Shown here piece after piece: positions 25,601 through 39,466 of a DNA stretch of 64,000 nucleotides (position 1 is its first letter; every line of letters begins with the position of its first letter). The position numbers and the translations under genes were made by a program. The notes under the pieces were generated by a model. It saw only the letters and a list, made by a program, of their open reading frames with translations, was not told the origin of the DNA and made no database searches. This DNA comes from Ophthalmolycus amberensis (Eukaryota; Chordata; Actinopteri; Perciformes; Zoarcidae), in assembly GCA_024529925.1 (NCBI GenBank), contig JAFEUB010001124.1, forward strand, positions 753,001 through 817,000, given 5' to 3'.

Positions 25601-28600
25601 GATAATTCCCTAAAGTACGGGGGAAATATGGGTGACTATCGTGTCAGGGAAGAATGGTGCTGTTTGAGGAGGCTTTATAGCTCCTTGACCTTTTAAAGAT
25701 ATAGATTGTTGTTCTGTTAAAGCATATACACCCAGTTGTTGCCTGTTCTTTTATAATGCATTATTGATTTTGGTAGGTTTATTTCTCTATTCAAAGGCCA
25801 AAAAAGCACTTGCATTTGTATCTAAGAGTGGGCATGAAAAATGAGTTATTTTCTGTTGTATCAGGCCTCTCTCTGCTCTGCAATTGGAAGTTTAGAACGG
25901 ATCTTGACATGAATCAACACTGATCGGTCACAAATTGACTGTAATTGTTGCTGCCACTGAATTAGGATGCTTTGGAATTTGTTCTTTAGTAGATTTTGAA
26001 CAACTTGATTTTCTTCATGGATAATTAACTTGGTCATTATTGATGTATTTCTTTGTTTAAAGGAAAACAGGGTTATCATTTAACAAAATGAAAACATTAA
26101 AATTGTTTCAAACAGATCTTAGAGACACAACGTTCACCAGTGTGCACCAGCTCTACCATCTTGTTGTGTGGTTGTTGCTGCAAATTGTCTCTCCAGAGGG
26201 CCCTCCCACACGATCACACTTATGCACACTTACAGTCTCATACGCTTACACAAAAACGATTTATTCCTGTGCTTCATGTTGCTTCTAAGAACTTATTTAT
26301 TAATGAAAAACATTTTCGACAGTACTGTTGCCTGCTTAGTAGCTTCTCATCAATCAAAAGCTCCCACATTGATTTGAAAACCTCCAGAGACCCATTATGT
26401 TGTTTAAGTGTACACAACTGAACTTAACATATCGATAAATATGGCACGTAATAGAAATTAAATGTTTTCATTTCAAAGAAAACATGGGTTGACCATAAAT
26501 AAAACATGTTTGCAATATTATATACTTTTTATGATTTTGACTTTCATTTAAATAGCCTATATAAAGATTAATGAATAGCTTTCTCGAGCTCTATGTGGCG
26601 TAGTAAAGTGAATCTCAATAAAACTATTGAAATTCCGGTTTGTTGTTGAAGTTTTCCAATGTAACTGAGGCTACTTTATGATAAACAAGACCGTTCCCTG
26701 CAGATTGAGCTAAACCCATATTAAACTTTAGTTCTGCCTCCATTTGGGCCTTCTCCTAAATTGAAGGTGATATTGAGGCTACCATCAGGCCCTTTTAAGC
26801 TACAGTTCAATATCTGTGTCACCCAGAAAAATTTGAAATCCAATGCACGCAGAATCGTACATTTTGAAGTGCATGAGGCATACTTTTTTTATGGCAGCAT
26901 AAATATTAGCACAAGCTTCACTGCAACATGCTGGTATATTACTGACCTTGCATATTCTATGCTGTTTGTTAAGGAGCTGCATGAAAGTGAGCTTGGTGTT
27001 AGATGAGGTTTTTTTGGGTCTTTGGCGCTAAAAATAGACATCCTCGTAACAAGGGCCTCATTTTTCTGTGTTTAAGACTTGCCTGTATACACAAGTAAGT
27101 ATGTTGGTATAAATCAAACATATATAATGCATGCACACCTGTATGCAGTGAACAATGATACATTCTACCTGTTCTACAACCATCTGCTTGTGCAGAAAAA
27201 GGCTAATTTGCATAAGGAAACACCCTCAATTGGCCTTACAGAAACAATTCCCTTTAAAAAGACAGAGTATCCTGAATGTAAGGCGACTTGTGAAACAATT
27301 GAGCTTCTGAGAAAGAACCGCAGCAGCTTTAAAAAAATAATTAGGTTGAGGCATTGTTAACCCTAACCCACCCAAATGGATATACTGCATAAACACACCA
27401 AATAGATATAAACAGGAGAGCAGGTGAAAAACAGTCAACACAGTGGTTCTAAATATATGCATATGTGGACACACAAGAGCAAATGTATATATTATACATT
27501 TTTTAGATAAGTGCTACCTCACAAAACGATGTGCACCCAGCGATTAATGAGGCTGCAGGTCTACTAAGCACAGACTAAATGTCTGGTCTGAATGGGCACG
27601 GTTACAGGATAATGATTCATATTCATATTGACCATATGTTGCCCAACCAGTAGACACAATTTGACATTTGGACCTTTTCAAAACTTCCACAGTACATTTT
27701 GCTGAAATGAAGTTTCACAGTACATATTGCATGTACCTGATGTGTCGTATTACGAGGCACTGGCTGTACACAGACTGTGGTCTAGTTTAATGGGAGGCTT
27801 AATAAATTGTTCAAAAAGGTAGTGTGCTCTCTTGCTCCATCTGTCATAGATTTAAGTGTATGAATACTGCAGCGACTAAGTCCATCCTGGACATTACTCA
27901 GGCCAGAGTCTTGGACTGAACATATTAATTGAATATAGGTGCAGATATATATATGTTCTTTATAATATATTGCATGTTTGTGAACCATGTTGCAGGCCCT
28001 TGCCCTTCAGCCAGGATACAATTTGGCACTGTCTTCTGGCATTACAAAACTGCACTTATTGGCCTGATTGGGTCTGATAGGCACACTTTGTAAAGCCATA
28101 ACTGCTTCACCTGGGGTCTAGTTTTAATTAAATTGTATGTCTGTGTCCAAATTGTGGGGGGTGTGTGTGTGTGTTTTTTGAAACAGTGTGAGGTCCAATG
28201 TAGCTTTTACGATTTTCTTTCTTTCCCTGCAGTTTTCCTTATCTCAAGTTAAGCACAGTAACAAGTCCTTCTTTTTCTTATTCCCTCCACCTGATGCTGT
28301 TTTTCAAGTGCATTCCTATCCTCAGAGAATACTGAAATGGTGATGACCTAATTTGCATGAGAGGATTTGTAAAATCGGGCCAGAATTGGAGTCTTCTGCT
28401 GTTAATCTTTTGGTAATGCTGCCCTTAGTGGATTGTTACCTGTGGCTCCGCCTTTTTCTCCCTCTATTTTCCCCTCGTTTGAACCATGAACCTACACAAA
28501 CGCACACAAGCATGACAGAGAGAAAACAATAAGCTAAAGTTAATTTGCACAGGACAATACAGGACGTTGTATTTCAGAGAGGGTTCATGAAACAATCATT

Positions 28601-28729
28601 GACTGCAATTATTGAAACAACTTTGATCAGTTTCTTTAATTGTTTGGTGAAATTTGGTGATCTGTGTTATTTAACTATCCCTATCCCAATAAAAAACTGA
28701 ATGTTGAATGTGCTTCATCACAAATTCAG
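22602..28729. other. ctnna2 downstream intron, no gene seen
   Basis: Non-coding. A purine-rich stretch lies near 22728-22795. A mixed-composition block at 23600-23770 has homeodomain-like TAAT cores and could be a conserved element. The remaining frames are chance. Confidence 0.6.
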
Positions 28730-29116
28730 AGCCTATCTATGATTGAGGGATTGCCTCCCCTCGGCTCCACACAACCGTACAAAGTGCAAACAAAGGTAGC
28801 AGTGCTGGCAGAGCTAACGGTGGGGAATTGGAGGGTGGGCATTCCGCTTCTGCGACGACACGGTGGTTCAGGACAGCGTTATGAGCGCAGTGCAGCGTGT
28901 TGGGGATTATCGAGCCAGAGGGGTACACACTGGGAATCACATGCACTAACATGGCCGGCTACGTGAACAAAGCACAGAGAAGCTCAGATTACAACACACA
29001 CAGAGGGAGAGTGACTTCATTCTCTGCTCAGGTAGACATTACGTCACTATATCTTTAAATAGCAAATTGTCCTTCGCTGCTATATTCATTTTAATTTTAA
29101 ATGTAGCACCTTTAAG
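28730..29116. repeat. dispersed repeat fragment (fish-specific, unassigned)
   Basis: Part of this segment (cagattacaacacacacagag ... gtgacttcattctctgctc, then ATCTTTAAATAGCAAATT, ending TGTAGCACCTTTAAG) matches my memory of a repeat widespread in percomorph genomes. The left edge is uncertain and no target duplication was found. No coding content. Confidence 0.4.
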
Positions 29117-29251
29117 TTGTTGACATAAGGTTTGTTTTTTACTTATAGTAACAACAAAATACCTGTGTGTGCAGTATTTGGAGCTACAGAATACTGTGAT
29201 TATTAAATTTAAGGCACTCTGTTATTCTTTAGGCTAAACATTCACGTAACA

Positions 29252-29255
29252 CCCC

Positions 29256-29286
<31 letters not shown>

Positions 29287-29290
29287 ACAC
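29252..29290. repeat. poly(C) tract joined to (CA)n
   Basis: A run of 21 C residues is followed directly by an AC dinucleotide repeat. It is prone to slippage and sequencing error. Confidence 0.95.
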
Positions 29291-31712
29291 AGACAAAGCA
29301 CATGCATATGCATATACCATTAAGCTATATTCTTTTCAATATTCACTTTGCCCACCTACAGCTTTTCTTTTCATCGCTCCCACTTTTCTGAACAACCTCT
29401 ATCTACTTCACTTTGTGCTCATCCATGGAGGCATAACTTAACCAAGTGTAATCATGTATGATCAACGTAAATGGAGCATGTGAAGATTCCCAACACTAAG
29501 TATGTGAAAACCCGCCCGAAGATGTGTATTGTCAGTGAAACTGGAGCTGTCAGATAGTTTAACCTTACAAGTGCCTTGGCTCGCAGCACAGTGAAACTCC
29601 AGAAACAGTCTGAGGCACAGCTCACAACGTCAGTGAGCTGTGCCGTAAGTAGGACAAGAGAACTCTCCAGGCTGGTGTTGAAATTGAAACAGTCCCTCCA
29701 GGAATTTTTAAATTTGCAACCCAAGAATTTGTTTTCAATCCACACTTAATCACAAAGTATTGCATTGATTTGCAAGTTTCTATAAATCAAAACAGTTTCT
29801 GCTTAAGTTTGTTGCAGTTTACACAATCAGTAGTATGTTTAAAGATCCGTCATTGGATGTGAAATCATATCCAATTGATCATCCTTTTTCACTCCCTTTA
29901 GCCCCTTATATTTGCCAAATATCGTGTCAGATAGTAAACATTTGTTGTGTTACAGTTATGTATTAGAAATGGATCAACCTCAACATTGTCTTTTGTTTTG
30001 CTGACATCTTACGAACAAGACACTTTTAAATTCTGAATGTTACTGGATAAGGATAACATTTTTTACTTTTTTATTTTTTTATTGTTGGTGAACATGCTCC
30101 AGTTTCAAGCAAATTACAGTTTTCTACTTCACAATGAAATATAAATGATAAAACCATACATGTGTGCCTTGTGTGGTGTGTCTTTACTGCTTGCCCTTTG
30201 ACACCTAGCTGCATAAGATCGGATTGGTTGATGTCAATTCAAAATATATAATTCATTTCAAACCCATTTAACAAAATTCCTACAAACTGTACTTTTAAAA
30301 ATCTGACAGTGAAGCGTGCCATTTGTTTAGAATCAATAGCATTCCTGCCCTATGCATGTCTGAGAGGTGGAAGTGGCATCACTTATATTTTGAGGAAGGC
30401 TTTTTTTGGTCAATCTAACTGCCTCACAATGATGTATTCCTCTCACAGAGTGAGCTGATCTGTTCACTGTTCTTGCACTTGTTCTGCAATGGTTGCTCTC
30501 AAATCCTCACAGTGCAAAGTTCCGCTAAAGGCAGCACTCACACTTTTGCATTTTAGAGCTTTTATTTGAGTGTGCATGTAAACATAGCCACTCACTCATG
30601 GCAAACATACCATATGCACACAGTCAGGTTGAATGTGTCCACATGTCACCAGCCAAAACCGTATAGAAACCAGACAATCACCTCTACTCCATTTTGATAT
30701 GTACACTTTACTTTGCTTTTAACTGCTGCTTCACATTCTCCATTCAACCAGCATGTTCAGGAAGTTCATGAAAACCAATGAAAGAACCTCTCAATTGAAA
30801 GTATCTATTTACAGTGCAACAGTAATGCTGCGGTGACACATTCAACATTGGTAAACAGACAAAAAGAGACCACAACATATAAATATGACATAAGTATGAT
30901 AAGATAATTTGCCAAAGTATCTTCTCAAGGTAATGATACCAATAAAGAACGAGGCTAGTTGTCCTTTCTTCACACCGATGCTTCTAATCTTTCAATGCCC
31001 TATTTTGCACCTCCAGGAAATTGGAGATTTCTTTGTGTATAATCATAATCATAATCACTTTGTGTACGTGTCCGTCGTGTAATGGAGATAGATCAGTGCA
31101 AGATGTAGAGCAGTCCTTGTTTCTCCCAGGAGAGTTCGAGGGCCTCTAGTTTACCACGGCATAAGCATAGAACCGTGTCGCGAGGTGAATCTCATTCAAC
31201 AGACTTCAGCACACACCACAGTTTTTCTTTCATTTGATACAAATAATCTCAATGCGTGCCTGGCTTTTATAGCCTTTTTACAGTAGAGACAGGAGGATAC
31301 ATCCTGTGAACACAACAAGAAGGCTGACTTCAATCTGACAAAAAAAACAACAACCAGATGTTTGATTTGCCTGCACTCTAAAGAAAATTGTAACCAAATG
31401 GGCATATGATTGGCAACAGAAGATTGTTTACCCCACAGGGCCTGACTGAAAAGTCCTGAGTGTCATTTTAAGAGTTTTACATTCGAACGTCGAAATCCTA
31501 ACTCAGCATTTCATGCACTTTTATATTGTTTAGCATTACAGCGTTCATGATAATTACTGTAAAAGAATCGTCATCATGCAGCAATGCTTTGTTAGGCTCT
31601 TTATATTCGGCACGTCTCAGTGAGATATTTTGCAAGAGAGACCCGACAACAAATGACTTAAAATATATACAAGATCACAACTAGGACAGTGCAGTCACAA
31701 AAAAGCATTACT

Positions 31713-31714
<2 letters not shown>

Positions 31715-31744
<30 letters not shown>
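31715..31744. repeat. (CA)n microsatellite
   Basis: Uninterrupted CA repeat of about 30 bp. Confidence 0.95.
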
Positions 31745-31746
<2 letters not shown>

Positions 31747-32512
31747 AATTAGACAGTATACAAAAACATGAAAAACTAAAACAATGAACTCGAACAGATG
31801 AAATGTGTCTCTTACTGTAAATTGCATTGTCATTTATTCCATATGGAAGGTACACTCTTGGGGTGGCATGGTATAAGGAACTACCTAGGCTGTGATGCGG
31901 TGTCATTTTTATAGCTTTGAATTAATCTAAGGATGTTAAATTCTTGGCAGCTTGAAGAGTAAAGCTTTGTAAAGGAAAACATGGGTGTGTAGGTACCTTC
32001 TATCTAGACAATAATGAATGCAACATCCAACTTAAGAGGTGAATGGAATAGCAGTTGATGACATCCAGATGTTGAGTCCACAGGGTAGTGGCAGCAGTAT
32101 GAAAACACACTATATATTCATAAGAAAGCATTAGATAATGAATAGGATTTTAGAAATGGTTGTTTTCTGCCTATAAAAAGCAAACCTGCTTATTTACAGC
32201 ATGAATCCATTTTTACGTTTCTAGTATCCACTTGGCTTTTAAACATGTGCTGTAGCCTAGTTGACAGTCATTTCCAAGCCACTACATGCATAATTGTTGC
32301 AAATTAAGTAAAATCTTCAAATCCTCTGAAAAACTGGAATAACACAAGCCTTATTCAACAAATTAATGTGAGGGCAAATTATCTGTGCATTTTACTCAGA
32401 ACTCGACTACAGAAGACTCACACTTACATTACTATAATTACAAAAGTCCCCAAAAGAGCTCTCTTGGTTTACATTGCCTGCAAATCACTTAATGCTGTTA
32501 TCATGCCTGTTT

Positions 32513-32515
<3 letters not shown>

Positions 32516-32549
<34 letters not shown>
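32516..32549. repeat. (CT)n microsatellite
   Basis: Uninterrupted CT repeat of about 34 bp. Confidence 0.95.
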
Positions 32550-32553
<4 letters not shown>

Positions 32554-32844
32554 CCATGCCAAAAGCTGTTGTGATGCGAACATGCCACCACACAGGCAGA
32601 TACAGAGGGACATATATTATTCTGCCCTGTGGGAATGAAGCACCGGAGTTACAGAGCATTTGGACTATATAGGATTAAGCCAACCCTATAAGGGGAGAGG
32701 TTTGCTTTGTGCATGTATTTACATGTGAACCTTTTACCTTGAACAACAGATTAGCAAAGGAAACCTCACAAAAGATGATTCTTCTCTTTCTTTACATTGA
32801 CATATGTGTAAAATGAATGCATTTCAGATACAGAAATATGATCA

Positions 32845-32920
32845 GGGAGGCACTGTGGATCAGTGGTTGACACTAGTCCTGTGTTCATCATTCGTTATTC
32901 AGGGGGTTGTGCAGCATTCA
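32845..32920 (+). mobile_element. degenerate tRNA-SINE head
   Basis: The run GGCACTGTGGATCAGTGG followed by TTGACACTAGTCCTG resembles a decayed copy of the fish motif GGCACGGTGGCTCAGTGG, with an A-box-like core. No intact B box and no target duplication were found. Confidence 0.4.
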
Positions 32921-33705
32921 CATAATACAGCAAAAAGCAATGGTGTGAAGGTCAAAGGATGTGTAGAGTGTCAACACCGGTGTCTCAGGTTTGCACAATG
33001 TTCTGTGTGATATTTGTATTATGCAACCATTGTCTCAATCTTTCTCTAGCCTCTTCAATTTGGTTTTAGTTCCCTTACGTTAACCGATGCATACAACTTC
33101 ACTTAAGTTGCCATTATGAATAAACATTTTGCAATAAACATTGGAAGTGAATTTATTACAGATATGTACAGTGTGAGCTTCATGTCCAATAAGGTGCAAC
33201 CAATGTTATATGGGCAGCATAGATGTTGCATGCGAACGTAATTCATAACAGATGCATTACTAACAGTTTAACTAGAAATTCATTTTCGAAGCTTCCAACA
33301 CAAAACCATGTATAGCAGGGATGCTGTAGTTTATCTCCAAAGTATTTTATTTTGTCCACCCCTGTACATCAAGCATTTGCATATGAGAGCTATTGCCAGA
33401 AAAATAATACTTATACCAATTTCAGACTGTGGTTCTATAGTTCATTTGTAATATGTTCATAGTTGTACCTGAAGTTTCATTCATTTCAATGCATTCTTTT
33501 TATCCGAAACAAACATTTTTTTTTTAGTATTTGATGCGTGAGACTGGAGCTCACTGCTCTGTTTATGCCATACGACTTGTCACTGAGAATAGACCAGAGT
33601 CTTGGGTTAACCCAAAGAGCCTTCAGCCAAACAAGGGCCGTGGGTAAACAAGCAAAGCGAGAAGGGAGTGAGAGAGCGGGAGAGATAGGAAGCCAGCGGC
33701 GCAAG

Positions 33706-33766
33706 ACATGCAGAGGGGGAGGGGGGAGGGGGGGGAAACAAGGGGCAGCGGGAGAGGGTCAGGGGG
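33706..33766 (+). other. G-quadruplex-prone purine tract
   Basis: Runs of G5, G6 and G8 with single-A spacers are followed by G4, G3, G3 and G5 runs with short loops, well beyond the usual G3+N1-7 rule. The G-rich strand is the sense strand of ctnna2, so the pre-mRNA could also fold. Confidence 0.75.
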
Positions 33767-33799
33767 AAGCTGCAGCTCTTGTGACCTACCTCGGGGTTA

Positions 33800-35640
33800 C
33801 TGCAGTGAGAGAAGATAGCTAATTAATGGCTTTAAGAGGGCCGTTCTCATAGAAACTCCTTGTGGGTGATTACTCACCTCAAGGCCGTAGCCTTCTCAGA
33901 GATGGCTTGTGCCCACTCGTGGCCCTCAGACACAGTCACACATGCAAGCCTCATCAAAAGCCTCTTTTACTTATCTCATTAATTGCAGTGCTGGCTTCAT
34001 TAGCAATATGAGGCATCAAATGTAAGCAATTGTGAAGTGAAGCGTTGTTGTTATTTATTAAATTAGAATTGTGCTTATTCGCTCTGGGGTGAAATGAACA
34101 AGTCTCACCTTCGTAACTGTGGAAATCATGCACAATTAAACAATATTCTATTAACAAGCACGACTCAAAGCAGTATGTGGAGGCTTCCGCTGGGCATTTA
34201 GAAAAATATTAAAGGAGATGAGTGATGCTCTGTGGCAGCTACAAATAAACACATCTCAATAATGGGGAAAGTTTCATATTTTTAGCTCTCTTGCATTTTT
34301 TTGCCCATCAGCTAATCATGGAGAGCTTTTCTAGTAGAGATTAGTAAACACAAATGACAACTGAACATCTCCCCTCTTGGCTCCTTGTACATCCAAGGCG
34401 ATGTGAATGCTTTGTTTTGCCGACAAGCCTCATTTATGGTTTGAAAAGCATCGATGGAAATTTCCGCACTCATTATAAAGTCTGCCGTGAATGGGAACTC
34501 AACAAGAGCGAAGAAGTGAGCAGAGGCGTTAACGTTTGTAAAAGTCCCAAGTTGACAAAAGTATTGAGAGCAGATAGGGAAAAGGCTGAAATAACAAATA
34601 GATCACGTTGTGATTACTGGTGCGTGCTTTTAAGGCAATATAGTCACAAGCTCTTTCACGTCAACTAGCAGGAGATATAAATGCAGGCTTTGTCTGTGCT
34701 CTGTCAACTGTTCAACTGACTCACACTCTGAAAAAAGAACCTGCTTCAGGAATCTTTGGCTTTTAAGTACCAATTTGTGCAATGTTTCTCACTATTGTGG
34801 TATTTACCTAAAAGTACTAAAAATAAGGTAATTGATTTCAATGAGGCAGTTTGGTCAAAGCACTTTGGACTTGATAACTACATGTCAAATTTAATTATGA
34901 CCGTTAGTTCCATCCAGATATGAGTCAACTTGGCTAAATCAAACTCATTGTCCTTCAAAGGCACAGTTGCAGGTACAAAGTGCATGTATGCAATAACATT
35001 GTGTCCAAATCCTCTCTGTTCATAAACAGTTCAAGTAGAAGAGAGGTTTTCTCTTTGTGCTGGAGGTTCAGATAAACATGGGGCAAGATTCAGCACCAGA
35101 AAAATGCAGAAAAAAAGCATGATTGTTGAATGTATGCTTGAATTTAAAAGCAGGAGAAAATGTCCACTGAATATACAAATAATGTATTATTGTCTTTTAC
35201 TGAACTTTGTACAGAGCCAATGTTATGTAATGATGAGGCATGCATCATTCAGTGCTGGGAAACATGACGCTTATCCTGCACATCAGAGACGGCATGCAAA
35301 TAGCAATCCCGCTACAGTGCGACGGACGTAAAGAATCAATCAACTGACACTGACACGAATACATACGATCACCTCTGGATAACATTAGTGGGCACAACCC
35401 GTCCAGCCCATCTCAGACTTCCCTGAACACAAGAATAATTGTATTTTGATGTAAACTAATTAAATAATTCAATCATAGTTAGAGAGGCAAAGTCACGAGA
35501 AATAAAAGGGGTTTTCTTACTATATAGCGGCCCATTTTTGTGCATTACTGCTAATTTCCAATACAGAAAATATGCTATAATTTCTGGTGTTTCCTGATAA
35601 CTGCATGTTTTGCAGACTATATTTTTCAAACTAATATATC
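33800..35640. other. ctnna2 downstream intron, no gene seen
   Basis: Non-coding. 33820-33900 and 34200-34350 have balanced composition and TAATTA-type cores, so they are possible conserved elements. The 104-codon frame at 34354-34668 shows no domain and is probably chance. Confidence 0.55.
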
Positions 35641-35649
35641 CCGTTTTTT

Positions 35650-36546
35650 TCTTGTCATTGTCGTGCTCTAGATGTTTCTGGGTAATTGTGGACCCAGTTA
35701 TGAGAGCTCTACCCAGCCTGTTGGGTGTCTGGGTGGTTGGACCCAGTTACGCTGCAGGTGTTTCACCAGAGAACCTGCAGACTGCTGCTGCACAGTGTGC
35801 AGCAGGTAATAATGGTCCATATGGTGAGCAAGTCAATATTTAAGGGATGGATCTGGTGAACTGTCATTTGTTGGAAGCTTGGCTTGTTACCTTTGGGGAA
35901 CCTAAGCGCTACAGCAGCTCATGCCTTGGTGGGTGTGGGCTTTGTTGTAGTGTGGTTGCGACTGGGTTGGCTAGTGAGTCTTTGTGCCAGAGGAACCTTT
36001 TGTATGCTGTTTTTCGGTTTAGCGCTTATGGTAGTTCGGTTCTGTGCGTTTTGTTAGCTGGTAATTATGGAAATTCCAGTTGTGTGTGTTCACCACTTGT
36101 TCTTGCATCTCCATGCATGAACTGGCCCTGCTTTTGAGTCTCGTGCTGTACCATATTACTGTGTAATCTCTCTGGCCTTCCTTGCTTCTCCGCTCTCACT
36201 CGTAGATGCTTCTCCATGTGTTGGAGTTGCTGGGTTGCTGGGGGATGCACTACAATTGGTTTGTATGAAATCTGTATGTAGTTTACTTTGAATGTTAGCA
36301 TTGCAGTATGTTGGTATCCCTGGTGGGAGCACTGTTTTGTTTTATGGAGGGGGGGTGTTGCGACCCGTCCTTTCCACGAAGGGTCCTGTTCGCTGTCTTT
36401 TTTCTGTCTTTCAGGATGTTGATCGTGAGCTTATGAGCCACACCTGAGCCTGGTGTGGTTCCAGCTGTAACGTCTCTCCACCTGATCTTTTACGGTCTCT
36501 TCCTTGGCTAAACACCGCTGCTGTTTTGTTTAGTTTGTTTCAGACA
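35650..36546 (+). mobile_element. possible LTR-retrotransposon 3' end (polypurine tract plus short LTR)
   Basis: At 36345-36355 a purine run ATGGAGGGGGG is followed directly by TGTTGCGACCCG at 36356, the arrangement of a polypurine tract abutting a 3' LTR. A candidate LTR end (CAGACA) lies at 36546, making an LTR of about 190 bp. Upstream (35670-36340) the composition differs from the intron and there are broken frames with no domain I can name. No target duplication or 5' end was found, so this is a tentative reading. It could instead be part of another dispersed repeat. Confidence 0.4.
35785..35805. repeat. perfect inverted repeat (10-bp arms, 1-nt centre)
   Basis: CTGCTGCACA, one G, then TGTGCAGCAG. 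It lies within the possible retrotransposon remnant. Confidence 0.9.
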
Positions 36547-36549
36547 TTG

Positions 36550-38760
36550 TCACACATCCACAATACGATTACCAAAAAACAATGACAATCACACAGTTAG
36601 ACAATTAGAAGTACTTTCCTTGAATTTCCAAGTAATGATCTAATCACTGTTTTTGTCTTTTGGAAAGGACAATTGAGTTTAGAACGGTGAAGTAAGCAAG
36701 ACTGAGAGTGGTCTGTCAGTGTTGATCTGAGGTCACATCAAGTTGTTAACCCCTTCACTTGAATCCCTCTGTCACCGGGTAAACAGCTGGAAGTAAATAA
36801 TAGCTCTGAGTGCCCCCTTCTCACCTCCGACCAATCGACGACATCTTCTTGGACAAACATCCAGCGTCCTCTTTTCTCTTGACATCACACATTGGTGTTG
36901 TTCTAAAATAATGCACTCAGCCACGTGGTTGTACCGTGGGTTGTTTGTCGACAGGGAATGCATCCATAAATCGCATCCTTTCTATTACAGTTCTTGTCCA
37001 AACAGCGGCAGACATCCTAACCAATGGCTCTCCGGGGACGCCTTCAAAAAGTGATTTATCATGAAATATGGATACAGCTGAAACAATAAATCAAAGTTAT
37101 GATCTGCCTTGTTAAATAGATCTTGAAGGAGATGGGAGACTGATGTCATGCTCCCACTTTGAACCACTAATCTGTCAAAAATTGTTATGAATATCGGTGT
37201 GTTCAATTTCACTGACAAATATTGTGATTTTCAAGTTGCTGGTTTCTTTAAAAAAATGCATTGACTTCACTCATCATGATCATCAGCTAATTATATTACA
37301 AGGTCACATAGCATTAGCATTGAATATGTCACTATTCTTACCATCTTAATTTAATTATTCTAACCTTTTTTTTCATCGATTAAGGTACAAGAAAACATAA
37401 AAGGTGATTTGACTCTCTGGCAGTGAAGAATGTATGTTTTGTAATGTACATTTATAATGGAAATGCTGGAATGAAATGAGAGTGAAAAGACACAAATACA
37501 CGGGCCACGCCAGATTTGAGATCGTGATAACAAATGCTTCATGCTTGAAGCAAAACAAACTGGGAGAACCTGCACATTTTTTATTGTTTGTGGTGAAAAC
37601 AGTCATAAATAAATAAAACTCGAAACGAAACGCTGCAGTAAATGCAAGAGAGAGATATATTATGAGACTTATTGATTCTCCATAGTGACCTTAAAGTTAG
37701 CTCGAAGTGATCGATGTTGGACAAGAAAATGTACCGGTAAATAAAAAAAGGGAGTGGTAGATGAGATCACATCCCTTCCCTCACAGTTCCACAGACGGAG
37801 CCATATTCCATTTGATCTCATTGTGTTATGCTCTCTACTAAATGGAGCACAAGCAGCAGAGAGTGAGAAAAAGAAGTGAGTGGTACCGTGACTGCACAGT
37901 GCAAATGCAATGCAGTTGCAATATAACTGATGAACAGAGGCATCTCAATTGTGCTCACTGAAGCAGTGCAAGGATAACTGGATCATAACCAGATGATCTG
38001 GCTCAGTTACAAATGATCCACCCTCGTTTGGAGCTGCAGAGGCTCGGCCAAAATGGCTCCTTAGCTTTTAAACGGCGTTTCACATCGTTTCTCTTTCCTT
38101 CCAATTATTATGTTAATTGATGCATGGGCTGCTTAATACTTTAGACATGCTGTGAAAACTCTGATGCCCAGTGTTCTAAGTTAGGAATAACAATTTAAAT
38201 AGAATCAGTGGAGACGATCTGTGCTCTGCCTGTGCGGAATCTGAATATTATGTGAAGTCCTTTATGGGACTGTAAACAGTCCATGATTTTACCTCACAGC
38301 ATCACATACGCTAGGTCATGTAGTAGGAGTAGAGCCTGTGAACTAGCTAACACTAAAGCAGTCATCGGGTTGATTTTTGAAGATGGAAGATGTGCAGCGG
38401 GAAAATGGATTTTTAAAGACACCAGAGTGGAATATGAATGATCACTGCAATAGTGGGGATAGGACTGTGATTCTGAATGCTAAGACGTTATAATGATATG
38501 TATAATATATACACGTAATTTGGCCTCATTAGCAAGTAAGAAAGGACTTTTTTGTAGCCAATGTTCCTTTTGTGTTATTACAGACATGGACTTGGAGCTG
38601 ACGCAGTTATTCTATGATGAAATGTATCCTAAACTATTTGTATGGTTTATCAATAGGTATTTTGTTTTAATTTCAAGTTTTTTGCTGGTTCCAGCGAACA
38701 TGATTTTAATATTTTCGACATCATGTATTAAACTGAATATTGCTTGCTATTGGACTGAAT
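36550..38760. other. ctnna2 downstream intron, no gene seen
   Basis: AT-rich intron without a recognisable exon, RNA gene or clear repeat boundary. Confidence 0.65.
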
Positions 38761-39466
38761 TTAACCTTTTAAACCCCAAAACCACCGGCGGGATGGACAA
38801 GTATGTTTTCTTTAAACTGCACTGTTTGTCATAGCCAGAAGCTGTAAAACAACAAAACAATAATCGTCAGATTTCTATCTTTCCAGCGGTGCTTGAACAT
38901 ATCGTGTGTGACGAACACAGAACGCAACCGAAACATTCGAAACATGTCTCATTTAAAATCTAGCCTTGAATAAACCCTTTGCTTTACCCAGATTCTGTAA
39001 AAAACTGTAAAAAAACTCCTCAGCGCTGCTAGGAAGCTATGATTGACTCGGCTGAGACCAACAGTCAGGTGACAAAAATTCCGTGAGACTTTGACTGAAC
39101 TGCAGGCTGCTGAACACACTGTATTGAGGAAAGGACAGGAGAGGCTGTAAGTAGAGGTTATACACATTTGAAAAGTTAAATATATAGCACTTGGAGCCTC
39201 CATTTTTCCCAACATCGGTAACACTTGTGGCAAGATGGGAAAATGTTGGATATATAGATATCATTGTTTTCCAATTTTAAAAAAATCAATTAGTAATTGT
39301 GTATTATACATATTATACATTATTGAGTTCTCGCTACTTCTAGCCATGACTGTGCTGTTTCAATAGAGGAAGCAGGACTTATATATTGTAATGGAAATAC
39401 ATGCTGAAAAATGTGACAGGAGTGAAAGAAACGCCATGATATACTGCTTTGGGTTAAGAGGGTTAA
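38761..39466. mobile_element. piggyBac-type MITE at duplicated TTAA
   Basis: The element (38765-39462, 698 bp) lies between TTAA at 38761-38764 and TTAA at 39463-39466. The left end reads CCTTTTAAACCCCAAAAC; the right end, complemented, reads CCCTCTTAACCCAAAGC. These are imperfect inverted repeats starting CCY, as expected for piggyBac, which targets TTAA. The interior has no transposase frame. Ends and target are directly visible; the family assignment rests on the TTAA rule. Confidence 0.75.

Larger units (their letters stand above)
29300..33480. other. ctnna2 downstream intron, no gene seen
   Basis: Plain AT-rich intron, apart from the CA and CT microsatellites and the degenerate SINE listed separately. 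No splice-flanked coding exon recognised. Confidence 0.65.
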
